The notes: generated by a model from the letters alone, not told the origin. Counted from the first letter of the stretch, positions 28,749-38,893 are shown. The stretch is DNA of 64,000 nt from Nocardioides sambongensis (GCF_006494815.1 NZ_CP041091.1:1577001-1641000), one strand, 5' to 3'. Translations and numbers: made by a program.

Positions 28749-29069
28749 CTAGCCGTTGGTGGCCGGGACGACGACTCGGACGCCCGCACAGGCCTCCGAG
28801 ACGATCAGCTGGCAGGAAAGGCGCGAGCGGTCGCACGCACCCTCGAGGAACTCGACCAGGTCGGCTTCCTCGGTCATCGGCTCGTCGAACAGCCCGACCG
28901 CGGCGTCGTCGACGAAGACGTGGCAGGTCGCGCACGAACAGCCACCGCCGCACTCGGCAACGATCCCCGGCAGGTTGTTGCGGACGGATCCGTCCATGAC
29001 GGACTGACCGACGGGCACGTCGACCGTCTCCTCGCGACCGTCCGGCAGGACGTAGGTGATCTGAGGCAT
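28749..29069 (-). CDS. 2Fe-2S ferredoxin (adrenodoxin/putidaredoxin type)
   Basis: A 106-residue ferredoxin. Cluster cysteines follow the C-x5-C-x2-C pattern in CGGGCSCATC, with the fourth in RLSCQL; this is the vertebrate-type spacing used with bacterial P450s. It should carry electrons from the adjacent FAD reductase to the P450. Confidence 0.95.
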   Translation of the reverse strand: MPQITYVLPDGREETVDVPVGQSVMDGSVRNNLPGIVAECGGGCSCATCHVFVDDAAVGLFDEPMTEEADLVEFLEGACDRSRLSCQLIVSEACAGVRVVVPATNG

Positions 29070-29087
29070 CTGCTTCTCCTTGGGTTC

Positions 29088-30320
29088 TCAGGCAAACGCG
29101 AGTTCGCGCAGCGGGACGGCCGGATCTGCCCACCGCTCTGCGTCGACCAGGTGGCCGGATGCGAGCAGGCGTCGTCCCGCCATGAAGTCGGCGTTGGCGT
29201 TGGCGGTCTCGATGGCGACAGGTGTGCCGTCGCGATGGTGCAGCAGAGCGAACGACCCGGCCCTGGGGTCACCGCGAAGCGCCGTGTCGTACGGCGGGGC
29301 GAGGATCCCTGCGATCTTCAGCTTCAGGTCGAACTGGTCGGACCAGAACCACGGAACCTCCGGGGCTGGCGGAGGAGCCCCGCAGATGGTGGCCACGGCC
29401 TGTTTCGCCTGCTCAGTCGCGGAGGGGATGCTCTCCATCCGCATCGGATCCCCGCCGAGGCGGGGACGGACGGTGACGTCTCCGATTGCCAGCACCCCGT
29501 CCATCGACGTCCGCGCCGCATCGTCGACGACGACGCCCCCTCCGGCAGCACAGACAAGTCCCGCACGACGGCCGAGTTCGTCGCACGGCTGCGCACCGAC
29601 CCCGACGACCACGACGTCCGCTGCGACGTGGGTGTTGTCGGAGAGCAACAACCGCTGGGCCCTTCCCCGGGCGCCCTCGACTGCGACGACCTCGACTCCG
29701 GTGCGGACCACCGTGCCGCGGCGACCGTGGTGCTCGGCCAGCACCCGCGCCAGCGGCGGACTGGCAACCCGAGCCAGCAACCTCTCCTCCCGCTCGACCA
29801 CCGTCACCGGCAGCCCACGCGAACGAGCGACCGCGGCGACCTCAAGCCCGACGAACCCGCCACCGACGACGGCCATGGTCCTTCCCGCTGCCACCTCGTC
29901 GCGGAGCCGGTTCGCGTCACTCAGGGTGCGAACCGTGAGGACGGCGTCGAGATGGGCGCCAGGCGCGATCAGCGGACGGGGCCGAGCGCCGGTCGCCAGG
30001 ACGACGACGTCGTAGCGCAGCTCCCGCCCGCGGTCGGTGCGCACCACCCGTGCCACCGGATCGAGGTCCACCGCCGATTCCGTGAGAGCGAGGGTGATCC
30101 GCTGCTCGTCGTAGAAGGCTGCCTCGCGGAGCCAACGACTGGCGTCGGCTGCCGGGTCCGCGAACTTCTTCGACAGCGGTGGACGGTGGTACGGCGGGTC
30201 CGGCTCGGCGCCCAGCATGACGACGTCGCCGTCGTAGCCCGCCTGACGGAGCAGGCCCGCGAACGTGCCGCCGGCGGTGCCGGCTCCGACCACGACGACC
30301 CGCTGGGCGGTGTGGTTCAC
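29088..30320 (-). CDS. NAD(P)H ferredoxin reductase (putidaredoxin reductase type)
   Basis: A 410-residue FAD protein. Two dinucleotide motifs are seen: [17 protein letters not shown] near the N-terminus and [11 protein letters not shown] in the NAD domain. [12 protein letters not shown] is typical of putidaredoxin and rhodocoxin reductases. The GTG start overlaps the P450 stop by 4 bp. Confidence 0.95.
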   Translation of the reverse strand: MNHTAQRVVVVGAGTAGGTFAGLLRQAGYDGDVVMLGAEPDPPYHRPPLSKKFADPAADASRWLREAAFYDEQRITLALTESAVDLDPVARVVRTDRGRELRYDVVVLATGARPRPLIAPGAHLDAVLTVRTLSDANRLRDEVAAGRTMAVVGGGFVGLEVAAVARSRGLPVTVVEREERLLARVASPPLARVLAEHHGRRGTVVRTGVEVVAVEGARGRAQRLLLSDNTHVAADVVVVGVGAQPCDELGRRAGLVCAAGGGVVVDDAARTSMDGVLAIGDVTVRPRLGGDPMRMESIPSATEQAKQAVATICGAPPPAPEVPWFWSDQFDLKLKIAGILAPPYDTALRGDPRAGSFALLHHRDGTPVAIETANANADFMAGRRLLASGHLVDAERWADPAVPLRELAFA

Positions 30321-31648
30321 CGGAGTTCCAGACGCATTGGCAGCTTCCGGAGGCCGCCGACGAAGTTGGTCTGGACGACCTTGCGCTCTCCGGTCACCTC
30401 AAGCGCCGCGATCCGGGGAAGGAGCTCCTCGAGCATGATCCGGAGCTCTTGCTTCGCCAGGTGCTGCCCGATGCACATGTGCGGCCCGTACCCGAAGGCG
30501 ATGTGACGGTTGGGCCTGCGGTCGAGGTGAAACTCATCCGGGGCGTCGAACACGTCGGGATCGCGGTTGGCCGACTGGTAGAGCAGCATCATCCGGTCCC
30601 CGGCCTTGATGGTCTGGCCCCGCATCTCGTAGTCCTCGAGTGCCTTGCGGGTGAACTGCTTGACGGGCGAGGCCCATCGCAGTCCCTCGTTGACCAGGTC
30701 CGGGATCAGCTCGGGCCTCCTCTGGACCAGTGCCAGCTGTTCGGGGTGCAGCGCGAGTGCTTCGAGGATGCTGGCCATCGTGCTCGAGGTCGTGTCGTGA
30801 CCGGCGGTGGCGATGGCGATGAACCAGCCGTAGGCGACCTCCTTCGGGAAATACTCACCGGTCTCCGGGCTCTTGGCCCGCGCGATGATCGTCGCCAGGT
30901 CGTCCTGGGGCTCCTTGCGGCGCGCCTCGACGAGTGCGTCGAAGTAGGCGTAGAAGTCCTGGATGGTCGCCGACCACTGCTGTGCGGCGCCCTCGGGGGT
31001 CAGCGGCTCGACGTCCACGCGCTGGGTGTCGGGGTCGGCCGTGCCGAAGAACTCCTGCGTCAGCGCCATCATCCTGGGCTCGTCCTCGGCGGGCACGCCG
31101 AAGAGCGTCATGATGACGTGGAGCGGGTAGGTCAGGCAGAAGTCCTTGACGGCGTCGAGGTCGTTGGGGCCGACGTGCAACTGGTGCGCGATCGACTCAC
31201 GCGCGAGGTCACGGATCTGGTCCTCCCACTTCTTCAGTGAGGCCGGCCGGAACCACTCCGCGGCGATGTCCTTGACCATGGTGTGCTCGGGCGGGTCGAG
31301 GTAGGTGAGGGTCTCGAGGATCCGCAGGCTGCCGCCGGTCAGCGACTGGGTGAAGGCGTCGCCCGCCTGGTTCTGGAGGATGGGGTTGTGGGACCCCGGC
31401 TCGTCGCCCCCGCCGCTGGTGAAGATCTGCGGCTGTCGCTCGACCTCCATGATGTCGGCGTGCTTGACCAGCAGCCAGACGGGGTCGTACCCCTCGACTG
31501 CGACCTGGGCGAGCGGGGCGTTCTCTCGCATCCAGCGGTAGGCCTCGAACAGGGGCTCGTCCTCGCGGTGCCCTTCGGGGAGCACGATGCGACGGGCGAT
31601 CTCTTGCGGCACCTCGACGGTCGAGGTGGGTGTGGAGGTGAGGGTCAC
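30317..31648 (-). CDS. Cytochrome P450 of a class I terpene/alicyclic-type operon
   Basis: A 443-residue P450. The I-helix AGHDTTSST, ExxR-type region NEGLRWASP and heme loop [11 protein letters not shown] are intact. GTG 31648 has GGGAGA upstream. It heads an operon with its own reductase, ferredoxin, alcohol and aldehyde dehydrogenases, the layout of the P450terp (CYP108) and linalool (CYP111) systems, which oxidise terpenoids. Substrate not proven; a methyl-group hydroxylation is the natural reading. Confidence 0.92.
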   Translation of the reverse strand: MTLTSTPTSTVEVPQEIARRIVLPEGHREDEPLFEAYRWMRENAPLAQVAVEGYDPVWLLVKHADIMEVERQPQIFTSGGGDEPGSHNPILQNQAGDAFTQSLTGGSLRILETLTYLDPPEHTMVKDIAAEWFRPASLKKWEDQIRDLARESIAHQLHVGPNDLDAVKDFCLTYPLHVIMTLFGVPAEDEPRMMALTQEFFGTADPDTQRVDVEPLTPEGAAQQWSATIQDFYAYFDALVEARRKEPQDDLATIIARAKSPETGEYFPKEVAYGWFIAIATAGHDTTSSTMASILEALALHPEQLALVQRRPELIPDLVNEGLRWASPVKQFTRKALEDYEMRGQTIKAGDRMMLLYQSANRDPDVFDAPDEFHLDRRPNRHIAFGYGPHMCIGQHLAKQELRIMLEELLPRIAALEVTGERKVVQTNFVGGLRKLPMRLELR

Positions 31649-31751
31649 GACGGTCTCCCGGATCTGTGATGGCGGTCACGAACTGCGTGGTCCCATCGTT
31701 CTCCGAGTGACGCCGGTCACTCATCTGCCGCGAGAGGGAGGTTTCTACCCC

Positions 31752-32813
31752 TCACCCCGTCCAGTGCTGGTGGTAGAGCGCGCCGGCATGCGCGCGGTTG
31801 TCGACCCCGAGCTTGCGGAGCAGGTTCTTGACGTGGGTCTTCGCCGTCCCCTCCGTGACGTAGAGGCGCTGCCCGATCTGCGCGTTGGTCATCCCGGCTG
31901 CCACCAGGGCGAGGACGTCCTCCTCCCGACGGGTGAGGGCTCGGCGCCATGACGGCTCGGGCGCCACGTCCGGCCTCAGGCGCCGTCGCACGACATCGGC
32001 CTCGTCGCCGAGGAGACCACTCATGGCGGCGGCTTGCTCGCCGATGCGCCGACGCAGCTCACCCAGCTCCTCGAGGACGGCGACGCGGTCGAGCGCGAGC
32101 GACACCCCCTCGGCGAACAAGTGGATCAGGTCTCGGTCGACCTCGTCGACGACATCGAGCTCGACGTTCTGGTCCGCGCTGACGAAGCCGACGACCTGCG
32201 CCCGACGGATCACGGGTGCGGCGACGTAGGAGTGGGAGTGCATCACGGCCTGGATGTCTTGGTGAACGCGTGGGTTGTCGAGTGCGTTGCGCACGAGCAT
32301 CGGTCGGCGATGGGTGATCATCTCGCCCTCCAACAGCCGGTGCAGGTCCCAGTACGGCGGCTGCCCGGCCTCCATGACCGCGCGCGCCTCCTCTGGGCCA
32401 GTCTCGGTGTGGAACGACACCGGGACCCATCGCGCCTGGTCGACCCAGGAGAACAGCACGCGCCTGAACCCGAGGGCGGCGACCTCGTCGGGCACCTGGC
32501 TGACCAGGTCGGCGGTGCTCTCGACCTGCTGGAGGTTGCGCAGTGCTCGCTGCAGTCGTTCGGTCACGTCGCGCCGCCGTACGACCTCCTCGGTGCGAAG
32601 ACGCAGCCGCGCGGCACGTAACTCGGTGATGACTTCAGTCGCTTCGGCGACTCGCTCGGGGTGCTGGTCACGCCACTGGCTCAACGAGGTGTCCGCGCTG
32701 TCGAGCAGGTCGTTGACCTGTGCCCGGGATCCCGCCATCGCGGACGTACCCAGCAGATCGCCTGCACGCTTCAGGACTTCGCAGGCTTCGTCACGGGACT
32801 GCTCGTCGGTCAT
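31752..32813 (-). CDS. GAF-LuxR transcriptional regulator
   Basis: About 353 residues. A helical N-terminus is followed by a GAF domain (about 130-250) and a C-terminal LuxR-type HTH (about 285-345: LTRREEDVLALVAAGMTNAQIGQRL, TVKNLLRKLGV-like helix). It lies 103 bp upstream of the P450 operon on the same strand and is its probable activator (inference). The ATG at 32813 is preferred over 32831. Confidence 0.88.
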   Translation of the reverse strand: MTDEQSRDEACEVLKRAGDLLGTSAMAGSRAQVNDLLDSADTSLSQWRDQHPERVAEATEVITELRAARLRLRTEEVVRRRDVTERLQRALRNLQQVESTADLVSQVPDEVAALGFRRVLFSWVDQARWVPVSFHTETGPEEARAVMEAGQPPYWDLHRLLEGEMITHRRPMLVRNALDNPRVHQDIQAVMHSHSYVAAPVIRRAQVVGFVSADQNVELDVVDEVDRDLIHLFAEGVSLALDRVAVLEELGELRRRIGEQAAAMSGLLGDEADVVRRRLRPDVAPEPSWRRALTRREEDVLALVAAGMTNAQIGQRLYVTEGTAKTHVKNLLRKLGVDNRAHAGALYHQHWTG

Positions 32814-32894
32814 TCCCCCACCTTCAACCACCGCCCTCGCGCCGTGAGGCGGAGGTCACATTTCGGTCATCCTAGTGGTCCGCCCGAGTGCCAT

Positions 32895-34073
32895 TCAGGC
32901 TCGTCGGAAGAGCGCAGCGAGCGCCTGGCCGCCACCGATGCACATCGTCACGATCCCGAACTCGAGGTCGCGGCGCACGAGGTCACGCGCCACCCGGAGC
33001 GAGAGGATGGCGCCGGTCGCGCCGACCGGGTGACCGAGAGCGATCGCTCCACCCCAGGGGTTGACGCGCGCCGGGTCGAGGCCGGCGTCCCGGATCACCG
33101 CAAACGCCTGGGAGGCGAACGCCTCGTTGAGTTCGATGGTGCCGATGTCTGTGGCTGCCGTCCCGGTTCGCTCGAACAGGGACCGCAGTGCGAGGACTGG
33201 CGCGTACCCCATCAGTTCGGGCTCCATGGCTGCGGTGGCGACGGCCACCAGTTCGACGAGCGGGTTGAGTCCACGTTCGGCGGCGGCCGCTTCGGTTGCC
33301 AGCACGACCGCGGCAGCGCCGTCGTTGATGCCGGACGCGTTGCCTGCCGTCACCGAGCCGCCTTGCTGGAAGGCGGGTCGCAGTCCGGCCAGTGTCTCCA
33401 AGGTGGTGCCCGGCTTCGGGTGCTCGTCCTCGGCGACGGTGACCGGGCGGCGGCCACCGATCTCGACGGGTGTGATCTCCTCCGCGAACACAGCCTTGGC
33501 TTCCGGACTCGCGGCCCGGCGCTGTGACTCCACCGCGAACTCGTCCTGCTCCACGCGGGAGACGCCGTACTTCTGCGCCACTCGTTCGGCCGTGACGCCC
33601 ATGTGGAAGCCGTGGAACGGGTCGGTCAGCATCATCACGGTGCCGTCGACGAGCGACCTGTCGCCGAGCTTGTATCCGTTGCGCGCCCCGAAGTCGTAGA
33701 ACGGCATCCGGGACATCGACTCGTCTCCACCCGCAACCGTGATGTCCAGGTCGTTCCAGCGCATCTCCATGGCAGCGGACCAGATGGCCTGGAGTCCGGA
33801 TCCACACAGCCTGTTCACCGTGTAGGCAGGAACGTTGACCGGCAGCCCCGCAGCAACCGCCACACGACGGGCGTTGTAGGCGTCGGGGCCGACCTGGCCG
33901 ATGCACCCCATGACCACTTCTCCGACGTCCGTGGCGGCGACCGCCGAGCGTTCGAGTGCTGCCGTGACTGCCGTCGCCCCGAGCTCGAAGCCCGGGACGT
34001 CGCGGAAGGCGCCCCCGAAGCTCCCCACGGGCGTGCGTGCGCCGTCGACCAGGACGATCCGCTGGCTGTTCAC
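32895..34073 (-). CDS. Acetyl-CoA acyltransferase (thiolase)
   Basis: A 392-residue thiolase with the acyl-accepting Cys in NRLCGSGLQAIW, His in GHPVGATG and second Cys in TMCIGGGQ. GTG 34073 follows GGAGGG and overlaps the stop of the small upstream gene by 4 bp. It performs the thiolytic step of beta-oxidation in this region. Confidence 0.93.
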   Translation of the reverse strand: MNSQRIVLVDGARTPVGSFGGAFRDVPGFELGATAVTAALERSAVAATDVGEVVMGCIGQVGPDAYNARRVAVAAGLPVNVPAYTVNRLCGSGLQAIWSAAMEMRWNDLDITVAGGDESMSRMPFYDFGARNGYKLGDRSLVDGTVMMLTDPFHGFHMGVTAERVAQKYGVSRVEQDEFAVESQRRAASPEAKAVFAEEITPVEIGGRRPVTVAEDEHPKPGTTLETLAGLRPAFQQGGSVTAGNASGINDGAAAVVLATEAAAAERGLNPLVELVAVATAAMEPELMGYAPVLALRSLFERTGTAATDIGTIELNEAFASQAFAVIRDAGLDPARVNPWGGAIALGHPVGATGAILSLRVARDLVRRDLEFGIVTMCIGGGQALAALFRRA

Positions 34074-34360
34074 CGCCCGCCCTCCTTCACCAGCAGGAGG
34101 CAGGCGGGACACATCGCGGCCTGCGTTCGGCCTCGGCGCAACGGGAAGGGCAGGTCCATCATGGTCCTCCAGGAGTAGGTCCACAGCCCGCAGGCCGTGT
34201 GCGTCGTGCCGGCCTCCTTGGCATGGGCCACGGACGTCGGCCAGAGCACGATCCCGTCCTCGGTCATCCGTTCCTCGGTCGCTGCGGCGGTGGCGTACCA
34301 GCGACGTGCGCGCCCGAGCCGTCGCCGCCCCGCCGTCACGGGCCGTTGAGTCATCGTCAT
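34070..34360 (-). CDS. Small Cys/His-containing protein, unknown
   Basis: A 96-residue basic protein, ATG at 34360 with AAGGGA upstream; its TGA overlaps the thiolase GTG. The C-terminal part has THTACGLWTYSW and MCPACLL, a His/Cys arrangement that could bind zinc. I do not recognise a family. Coupling to the thiolase suggests an accessory role in the same pathway. Earlier in-frame starts overlap the neighbouring hydratase and are less likely. Confidence 0.6.
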   Translation of the reverse strand: MTMTQRPVTAGRRRLGRARRWYATAAATEERMTEDGIVLWPTSVAHAKEAGTTHTACGLWTYSWRTMMDLPFPLRRGRTQAAMCPACLLLVKEGGR

Positions 34361-34370
34361 GGTCCCTTCC

Positions 34371-35150
34371 TCACCGCATCTGCCACTGGGGCGAGCGCTT
34401 CTCCCGGAAGGCCGCAACGCCTTCCTTGATGTCCTCTGTCGTGAAGGCCAGTGCCAGCTGTGACTGCAGCGCGGCCAGGGCGCCTGTGAGCGGTAGGTCC
34501 CGCGTTGCATCGACCGCGTCCTTACCAAGTCGCATGAGCAGGGGCGACTTGGCCGCCAGGCGGTGGGCCCACTCGCGCACGGTGTCATCGAACCTCTCCG
34601 CCGGCACCACGGCGTTGACGATGTCGAGGCGCTCGGCCTCGGCGGCGTCGATCGGGTCGCCGAGCATCATCATCTGGTTGGCGCGCATCCGAGGCACATT
34701 GCGGTAGATGAGTGCAGAGATCATGAAGGGGAAGACCCCGACGTTGATCTCCGGGCAGCCGAACCGCACACCCTCCTTGGCGATGATGAGGTCGCAGGCG
34801 AGCGCGAGGCCGAAGGAGCCGGCCAGTACGTCGCCGCCCGCCGCGCAGATCGCTGGCTTGCCGAGACTGCCCAGCAACGCATAGAGCCGCGGGAAGCGGT
34901 CCAGCCCGGCGTACTTGGTGACCGTGGGGGCGTCGCTGGCGAACGCCTTGAGGTCGCCGCCGGCGGAGAACACCCGCTCATGGGAGGAGCCCAGCACGAC
35001 GACGCGGATCGCCTCGTCGGCTCCCGCGCGCTCGATGGCAGCGATCAACTGGTCGAGGAGCTCGTCACTGAGCGCGTTGCGCGTCTCCGGCGAGTCGAGC
35101 GTCACGAAGGCGACGCCCTGCTGGTCGGTCTCATAGCGGACAAGACTCAT
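34371..35150 (-). CDS. Enoyl-CoA hydratase/isomerase family protein
   Basis: A 259-residue crotonase-fold protein: substrate loop FSAGGDLKAF, oxyanion region AAGGDVLAGSFGLALACDL and a Glu in GCPEINVG. The first catalytic Glu position is not conserved, so isomerase or hydrolase activity is possible. It ends in FREKRSPQW, a common crotonase tail. Confidence 0.88.
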   Translation of the reverse strand: MSLVRYETDQQGVAFVTLDSPETRNALSDELLDQLIAAIERAGADEAIRVVVLGSSHERVFSAGGDLKAFASDAPTVTKYAGLDRFPRLYALLGSLGKPAICAAGGDVLAGSFGLALACDLIIAKEGVRFGCPEINVGVFPFMISALIYRNVPRMRANQMMMLGDPIDAAEAERLDIVNAVVPAERFDDTVREWAHRLAAKSPLLMRLGKDAVDATRDLPLTGALAALQSQLALAFTTEDIKEGVAAFREKRSPQWQMR

Positions 35151-35165
35151 CGTGGTTCCTCGTCG

Positions 35166-36149
35166 TCAGATCTCGAGGACGACCTTGCCGAAGCCGGCGC
35201 CGGACTCGAGGTGGGTGTGGGCGTCGGCGGCACTGTCCAGAGGGAACGTGCGGTCGATCACCGGTGGAGGCACGTCGTGCTCGGCCATGAACTTCAGCAG
35301 GCCGGCGAAGTCCCGGGGGCTACCCATCGTGGTGCCGAGGAGGTCGTACTGGCCGAAGTAGAAGGGGCGCACGTCGAGGGTTGCCTGCTCGGCGCGGTTG
35401 GCGCCCAGGACGACGAGTCGTCCGCCGGGCCGTAGGGCTCGGATCGCTTCGGGCCAGGACCCGACGGCGTCGAGCACGACGTCGAAGCCGTTGCCTCCGT
35501 TGGCTGCACGTGCACCCTCGGGCCAGGTGGTGGTTGAGGGTCCGTCGTAGCGGACGCCTGCGGTCGCGCCGAGCGCAACGGCCTGCTCGATCTTCGCGTC
35601 GGCTGACGAGGTGACCACGACCCGCGCCCCCACCGCGCGGCCGAGGGTGACGGCCATCGTGGCCACGCCTCCCCCGGCGCCCAGCACGAGGAGACTCTCG
35701 CCGGGCCCGAGTCGCGCCCTCGAGAAGAGAGCGCGATAGGTCGTCAGTCCGACGAGAGGCAGCGCGGCCGCCTGCGCCCAACTGAACCCTGTGGGCTTGG
35801 GCGCGATGCATTCGGTCGGCACTGCGACGCGCTCCGCGTAGGTGCCGGGGCGGTGATCGCCCAGGATCTCCCAGTTGCTTCCGGGAGCGGCCTCGTCGTC
35901 ACCCCAGTCGAGGGAGGGGAGCACGACGACCTCGTCGCCGGTGGCCGTGTCGATCCCTGCGCCGTCGGCGCCCGGCGTGTGTGGAAGGGGCGAGGAGTAC
36001 GTGCCCTGGCGCACGAGCACGTCGTGCCAATTGAGCGCAGCGGCGCGCAACTCCACCACGGTCCATCCCGGCGCGGGCACAGGGTCAGGTCGGCCGCCGA
36101 GGCGCAGTACGTCGGGCCCGCCGTAGGACTGTTGCAGGACGGCCTTCAC
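35166..36149 (-). CDS. Zinc-free MDR oxidoreductase (quinone oxidoreductase-like)
   Basis: A 327-residue medium-chain reductase without the zinc cysteines. The NADP motif GAGGGVATMAV and LKFMAEHDVPPPVIDRTFPL place it with NADPH:quinone or enoyl reductases. Starts at GTG, overlapping the stop of the upstream LLM gene by 4 bp, so the two are co-translated. Possibly a 2-enoyl reductase in the pathway (inference). Confidence 0.88.
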   Translation of the reverse strand: MKAVLQQSYGGPDVLRLGGRPDPVPAPGWTVVELRAAALNWHDVLVRQGTYSSPLPHTPGADGAGIDTATGDEVVVLPSLDWGDDEAAPGSNWEILGDHRPGTYAERVAVPTECIAPKPTGFSWAQAAALPLVGLTTYRALFSRARLGPGESLLVLGAGGGVATMAVTLGRAVGARVVVTSSADAKIEQAVALGATAGVRYDGPSTTTWPEGARAANGGNGFDVVLDAVGSWPEAIRALRPGGRLVVLGANRAEQATLDVRPFYFGQYDLLGTTMGSPRDFAGLLKFMAEHDVPPPVIDRTFPLDSAADAHTHLESGAGFGKVVLEI

Positions 36150-37099
36150 GACGCGGGGACCAGTGAGGTCAGCCGATCACGCACCTGGCCCGAGAGTTGG
36201 ATCGCCGTCTCCGGTGACTCGGCAACCGGGATCAGGGTGATGGTCCGCGCGCCGCCTTCGACGTACGGCGCGATGAAGTCCGCGACGTCGTCGGGCGTCC
36301 CCGCCGCGCTGATGTGCTGGAACTTCTCCGGAGGCAGGTTGTAGAGCGAGGACATCTGCTGCCCGAGTGCGGCGCGGGCGGAGGCAGCGTCCTCCCCGAG
36401 ACCGACCCAGATGTTGAGACCAGCGAAGGCCGGCCCCTCCCGGCCTGCGGCAGCGAAGCCGTCCACGATCGACTGATGGGTGGCCGCGTAGCGTCGCGCG
36501 GAGCACCACATGCCGAGCCAGCCGTCGCCGTACTCAACTGTCCGCCGGACCGCGACATCGCCGCCACCGCCGATGACGATCGGCACGCGGACCTCCGGCG
36601 CCGGCAGGATGCTGGCCCCGTCCAAGGTGAAGAACTCACCGGAGTGGTCGATCACGTCGCCCGTAGCCAGGCGGCGGAGCAGGCCCAGGGTCTCGTCCAT
36701 CCGGCGTCCGCGGGATGCCGGATCGACGCCCATGTTGAGGACCTCGCGGCGATCCTCCCCCGCCACGCCGACCCCCAGGATGAGCCGGCCGGGCGCCAAC
36801 TGGCTGAGCGTCGCGATCTGTCGGGCCGTGCCCATCGGGTGTCGCAGGCCCGCCAGATAGACGCCCATCAGGACCTTGAGGGATTCGCTGGCCGTGAGCG
36901 CCGCGGTGGCCGCGACGAAGCCGTCGAACCCGACCCCGCCGTGGAAGCTGATGTGATCGCCCACGGTCAGGTGGTCGAGGCCGACCTCCTCCATGCCCGC
37001 CAGAAGTGCACGGCGGCGCCCGGTATCGGGCACCAGGAAGTGGTCGTTGAGCGCGATGCCGACCTCGATGTTCGTGTTCACCTCACGATGCTCCGTCAC
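36146..37099 (-). CDS. LLM-class flavin/F420-dependent oxidoreductase
   Basis: About 317 residues of the luciferase-like monooxygenase fold (LTVGDHISFHGG, TLSQLAPGRLILGVGVAG, VPIVIGGGG). GTG 37099 has GGGAGAG 7 nt upstream. Whether it uses F420 or FMN cannot be told. It leads an operon with the MDR reductase, hydratase, small protein and thiolase, with a TGGTCAGACCA palindrome 23 bp upstream. Confidence 0.88.
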   Translation of the reverse strand: MTEHREVNTNIEVGIALNDHFLVPDTGRRRALLAGMEEVGLDHLTVGDHISFHGGVGFDGFVAATAALTASESLKVLMGVYLAGLRHPMGTARQIATLSQLAPGRLILGVGVAGEDRREVLNMGVDPASRGRRMDETLGLLRRLATGDVIDHSGEFFTLDGASILPAPEVRVPIVIGGGGDVAVRRTVEYGDGWLGMWCSARRYAATHQSIVDGFAAAGREGPAFAGLNIWVGLGEDAASARAALGQQMSSLYNLPPEKFQHISAAGTPDDVADFIAPYVEGGARTITLIPVAESPETAIQLSGQVRDRLTSLVPAS

Positions 37100-37121
37100 G
37101 CCGATCTCTCCCCACAACTAT

Positions 37122-37132
37122 TGGTCAGACCA
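37122..37132. promoter_or_regulatory. Operator-like palindrome TGGTCAGACCA
   Basis: A perfect 11-bp inverted repeat with one central base, 23 bp upstream of the LLM gene start. It fits the FadR/GntR-type consensus TNGTNNNACNA. The same sequence recurs at 52536 and in degenerate form before other operons here. Confidence 0.6.
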
Positions 37133-37135
37133 GAA

Positions 37136-37151
37136 CTGGAGATGTCTCCAG
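37136..37151. promoter_or_regulatory. Inverted repeat CTGGAGA-N2-TCTCCAG
   Basis: A perfect 7-bp inverted repeat with a 2-nt centre, 12 bp after the CoA ligase stop and 3 bp from the palindrome above. The identical half-sites recur at 52566-52581, also beside TGGTCNGACCA. It could be a weak terminator or a second operator. Confidence 0.45.
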
Positions 37152-37163
37152 CCTGCTTCCGCA

Positions 37164-38831
37164 TCAGCCGTTGGCGGATTCGAGCTTCGCGGCGATGTCG
37201 GCGCGGAGCAGGTGCTTCTGCACCTTGCCCGTGGCCGTCATGGGCAACGAGTCGACGATCTCGACCCGCTCGGGCAACTTCTGGGTAGCGACCTCGTGCT
37301 CACGCAGGTAGCTCGTGATCTCGTCGAGGACAACGAGCCGATCGGGGCTCGTGGGGACGACGTACACGCACACCTTCTCCCCCAGTCGCTCGTCGGGCAT
37401 ACCGACGACTGCCACGTTCGCGATGTCAGGGTGTGCGAGGAGGTGCTCCTCCAGTTCGCGCGCGCTGATGTTCATGCCGCCGCGGATCACGATGTCCTTG
37501 AGGCGCCCCGTGACCCGGACGAATCCGGACCCGTCCATGCGGCCGAGGTCGCCGGAGCGAGAGAAGCCGTCGGGCGTGAAGAGCGCCGCGGTCTCCTCGT
37601 CGTTGTGGAAGTACTCGATCATGTGACTTGGTCCGCGATAGGCGATGTCACCCTCCTCGCCTCGCGGAACCTCGCGGCCCGCGCTGTCGACGATCTGCAC
37701 CTGGGCGCCGTCGAGAGCAGATCCGTCCGACGTCGCCGAGCGCGAGGCGTCGTCGCGGACCGTGCACATGGTGGTCAGGAAGTTCTCGGACCGTCCGTAG
37801 AGGGACAGCGTCTGGCAGCCGGCGAACAGCTCGCGCGACGCCTCGACGACGGACCCGGGGATCGGGGATCCGGCACAGACCCACAGCCGGAGACTGGAGG
37901 CGTCATGCCGCTCGGGGTCGTAGGCGCCCATGAGCATCTGCAGGAACGGTGTTGCCGTCACCGCCGCAGTGCAGGCGTGCTCCTTGATGATGTCCAGACC
38001 GGCGGCGGGGTCCCACGCCTCCATCAGATATGACTTGGCGCCTGCCAGCAGCGGGAGGAGGACGCTGGTGACCAGGCCGGTGCTGTGGGTGATGGGCGAG
38101 GGCCCGAACTGCACGTCGGCTGCGGTGTAGTCGAGGCTCTTGGCAATGGCGGCCGCGCTCGCCCTGATCGTGTTGAAGGTGTGGAAGCAGCCCTTCGGTC
38201 GTGACGTCGTGCCGGAGGTGTAGACGATCAGGAACGGGTCGTCGGGCGACGAGTCCGGCCCGAGTTCGGCCTCGAGCTCCCCGAGGTCGCCAGCGACGAA
38301 GAGCTCAGCGAGCGGCCGGCCGGTGCCATCGCCACTCGCGTCGGCGCGCGCGACGAACAGCTCGCGCAGTTCCGGCGCGTCGGATCGGAGCTCGGCGAAC
38401 ATCGCGGCGTGGTCGAAGCCGCGGAAGTCACCACACGTGACAGCGAACGAGGCGCCGGAGTGCTGGAGGACGTAGCCGACCTCGTCGCCCCGGTAGATGG
38501 GCATGATCGGCACGAGGATCGCTCCGAGTCGGGACGCCGCGGCGGCGATCACGGGGAACTCGACCCAGTTGGGCAGCTGGACCGCGATCCGCTCCCCTCG
38601 CTGTAGGCCGGCGCGGGCGAGACCCGCGGCCAGCCGCACGACCTGCTCGGCGAACTCGGCGTACGAGAGGCAGATGGTGGCATCGACGAGGAACGGCGCG
38701 TCCGGCGTCGCCTCCGCCTGCGCGGCCGCCAGGTCGTAGAACGACGTGGGCTGCCAGTAGCCCTCGTCGTAGTAGGACGCGATCTCGATCTCGGAGTACC
38801 GATCGCGCACCGACTTCAACACATCCACCAT
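37164..38831 (-). CDS. Acyl-CoA synthetase (AMP-forming)
   Basis: A 555-residue ANL-family ligase. The P-loop IVYTSGTTSRPKG, A5-type block SLYGRSE (where most relatives have YG-TE), GFSRSGDLGRMD and the C-terminal RLKDIVIRGGMNISARELE with lysine in ATGKVQK are present. ATG 38831 has AAGGAAGG upstream, preferred over 38864. It would activate a carboxylic acid made by the upstream oxidation genes; substrate unknown. Confidence 0.92.
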   Translation of the reverse strand: MVDVLKSVRDRYSEIEIASYYDEGYWQPTSFYDLAAAQAEATPDAPFLVDATICLSYAEFAEQVVRLAAGLARAGLQRGERIAVQLPNWVEFPVIAAAASRLGAILVPIMPIYRGDEVGYVLQHSGASFAVTCGDFRGFDHAAMFAELRSDAPELRELFVARADASGDGTGRPLAELFVAGDLGELEAELGPDSSPDDPFLIVYTSGTTSRPKGCFHTFNTIRASAAAIAKSLDYTAADVQFGPSPITHSTGLVTSVLLPLLAGAKSYLMEAWDPAAGLDIIKEHACTAAVTATPFLQMLMGAYDPERHDASSLRLWVCAGSPIPGSVVEASRELFAGCQTLSLYGRSENFLTTMCTVRDDASRSATSDGSALDGAQVQIVDSAGREVPRGEEGDIAYRGPSHMIEYFHNDEETAALFTPDGFSRSGDLGRMDGSGFVRVTGRLKDIVIRGGMNISARELEEHLLAHPDIANVAVVGMPDERLGEKVCVYVVPTSPDRLVVLDEITSYLREHEVATQKLPERVEIVDSLPMTATGKVQKHLLRADIAAKLESANG

Positions 38832-38882
38832 CCCACTTGCCTTCCTTGATGAGACGTAGGTCACGCTCGTCGAACAATAGAA

Positions 38883-38893
38883 TGGTCAGTCCT
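38883..38893. promoter_or_regulatory. Degenerate TGGTC operator-like site
   Basis: TGGTCAGTCCT matches the shared palindrome in one half-site and part of the second. It lies between the divergent CoA ligase and LLM genes, where a control site would be expected. Weak on its own. Confidence 0.3.
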
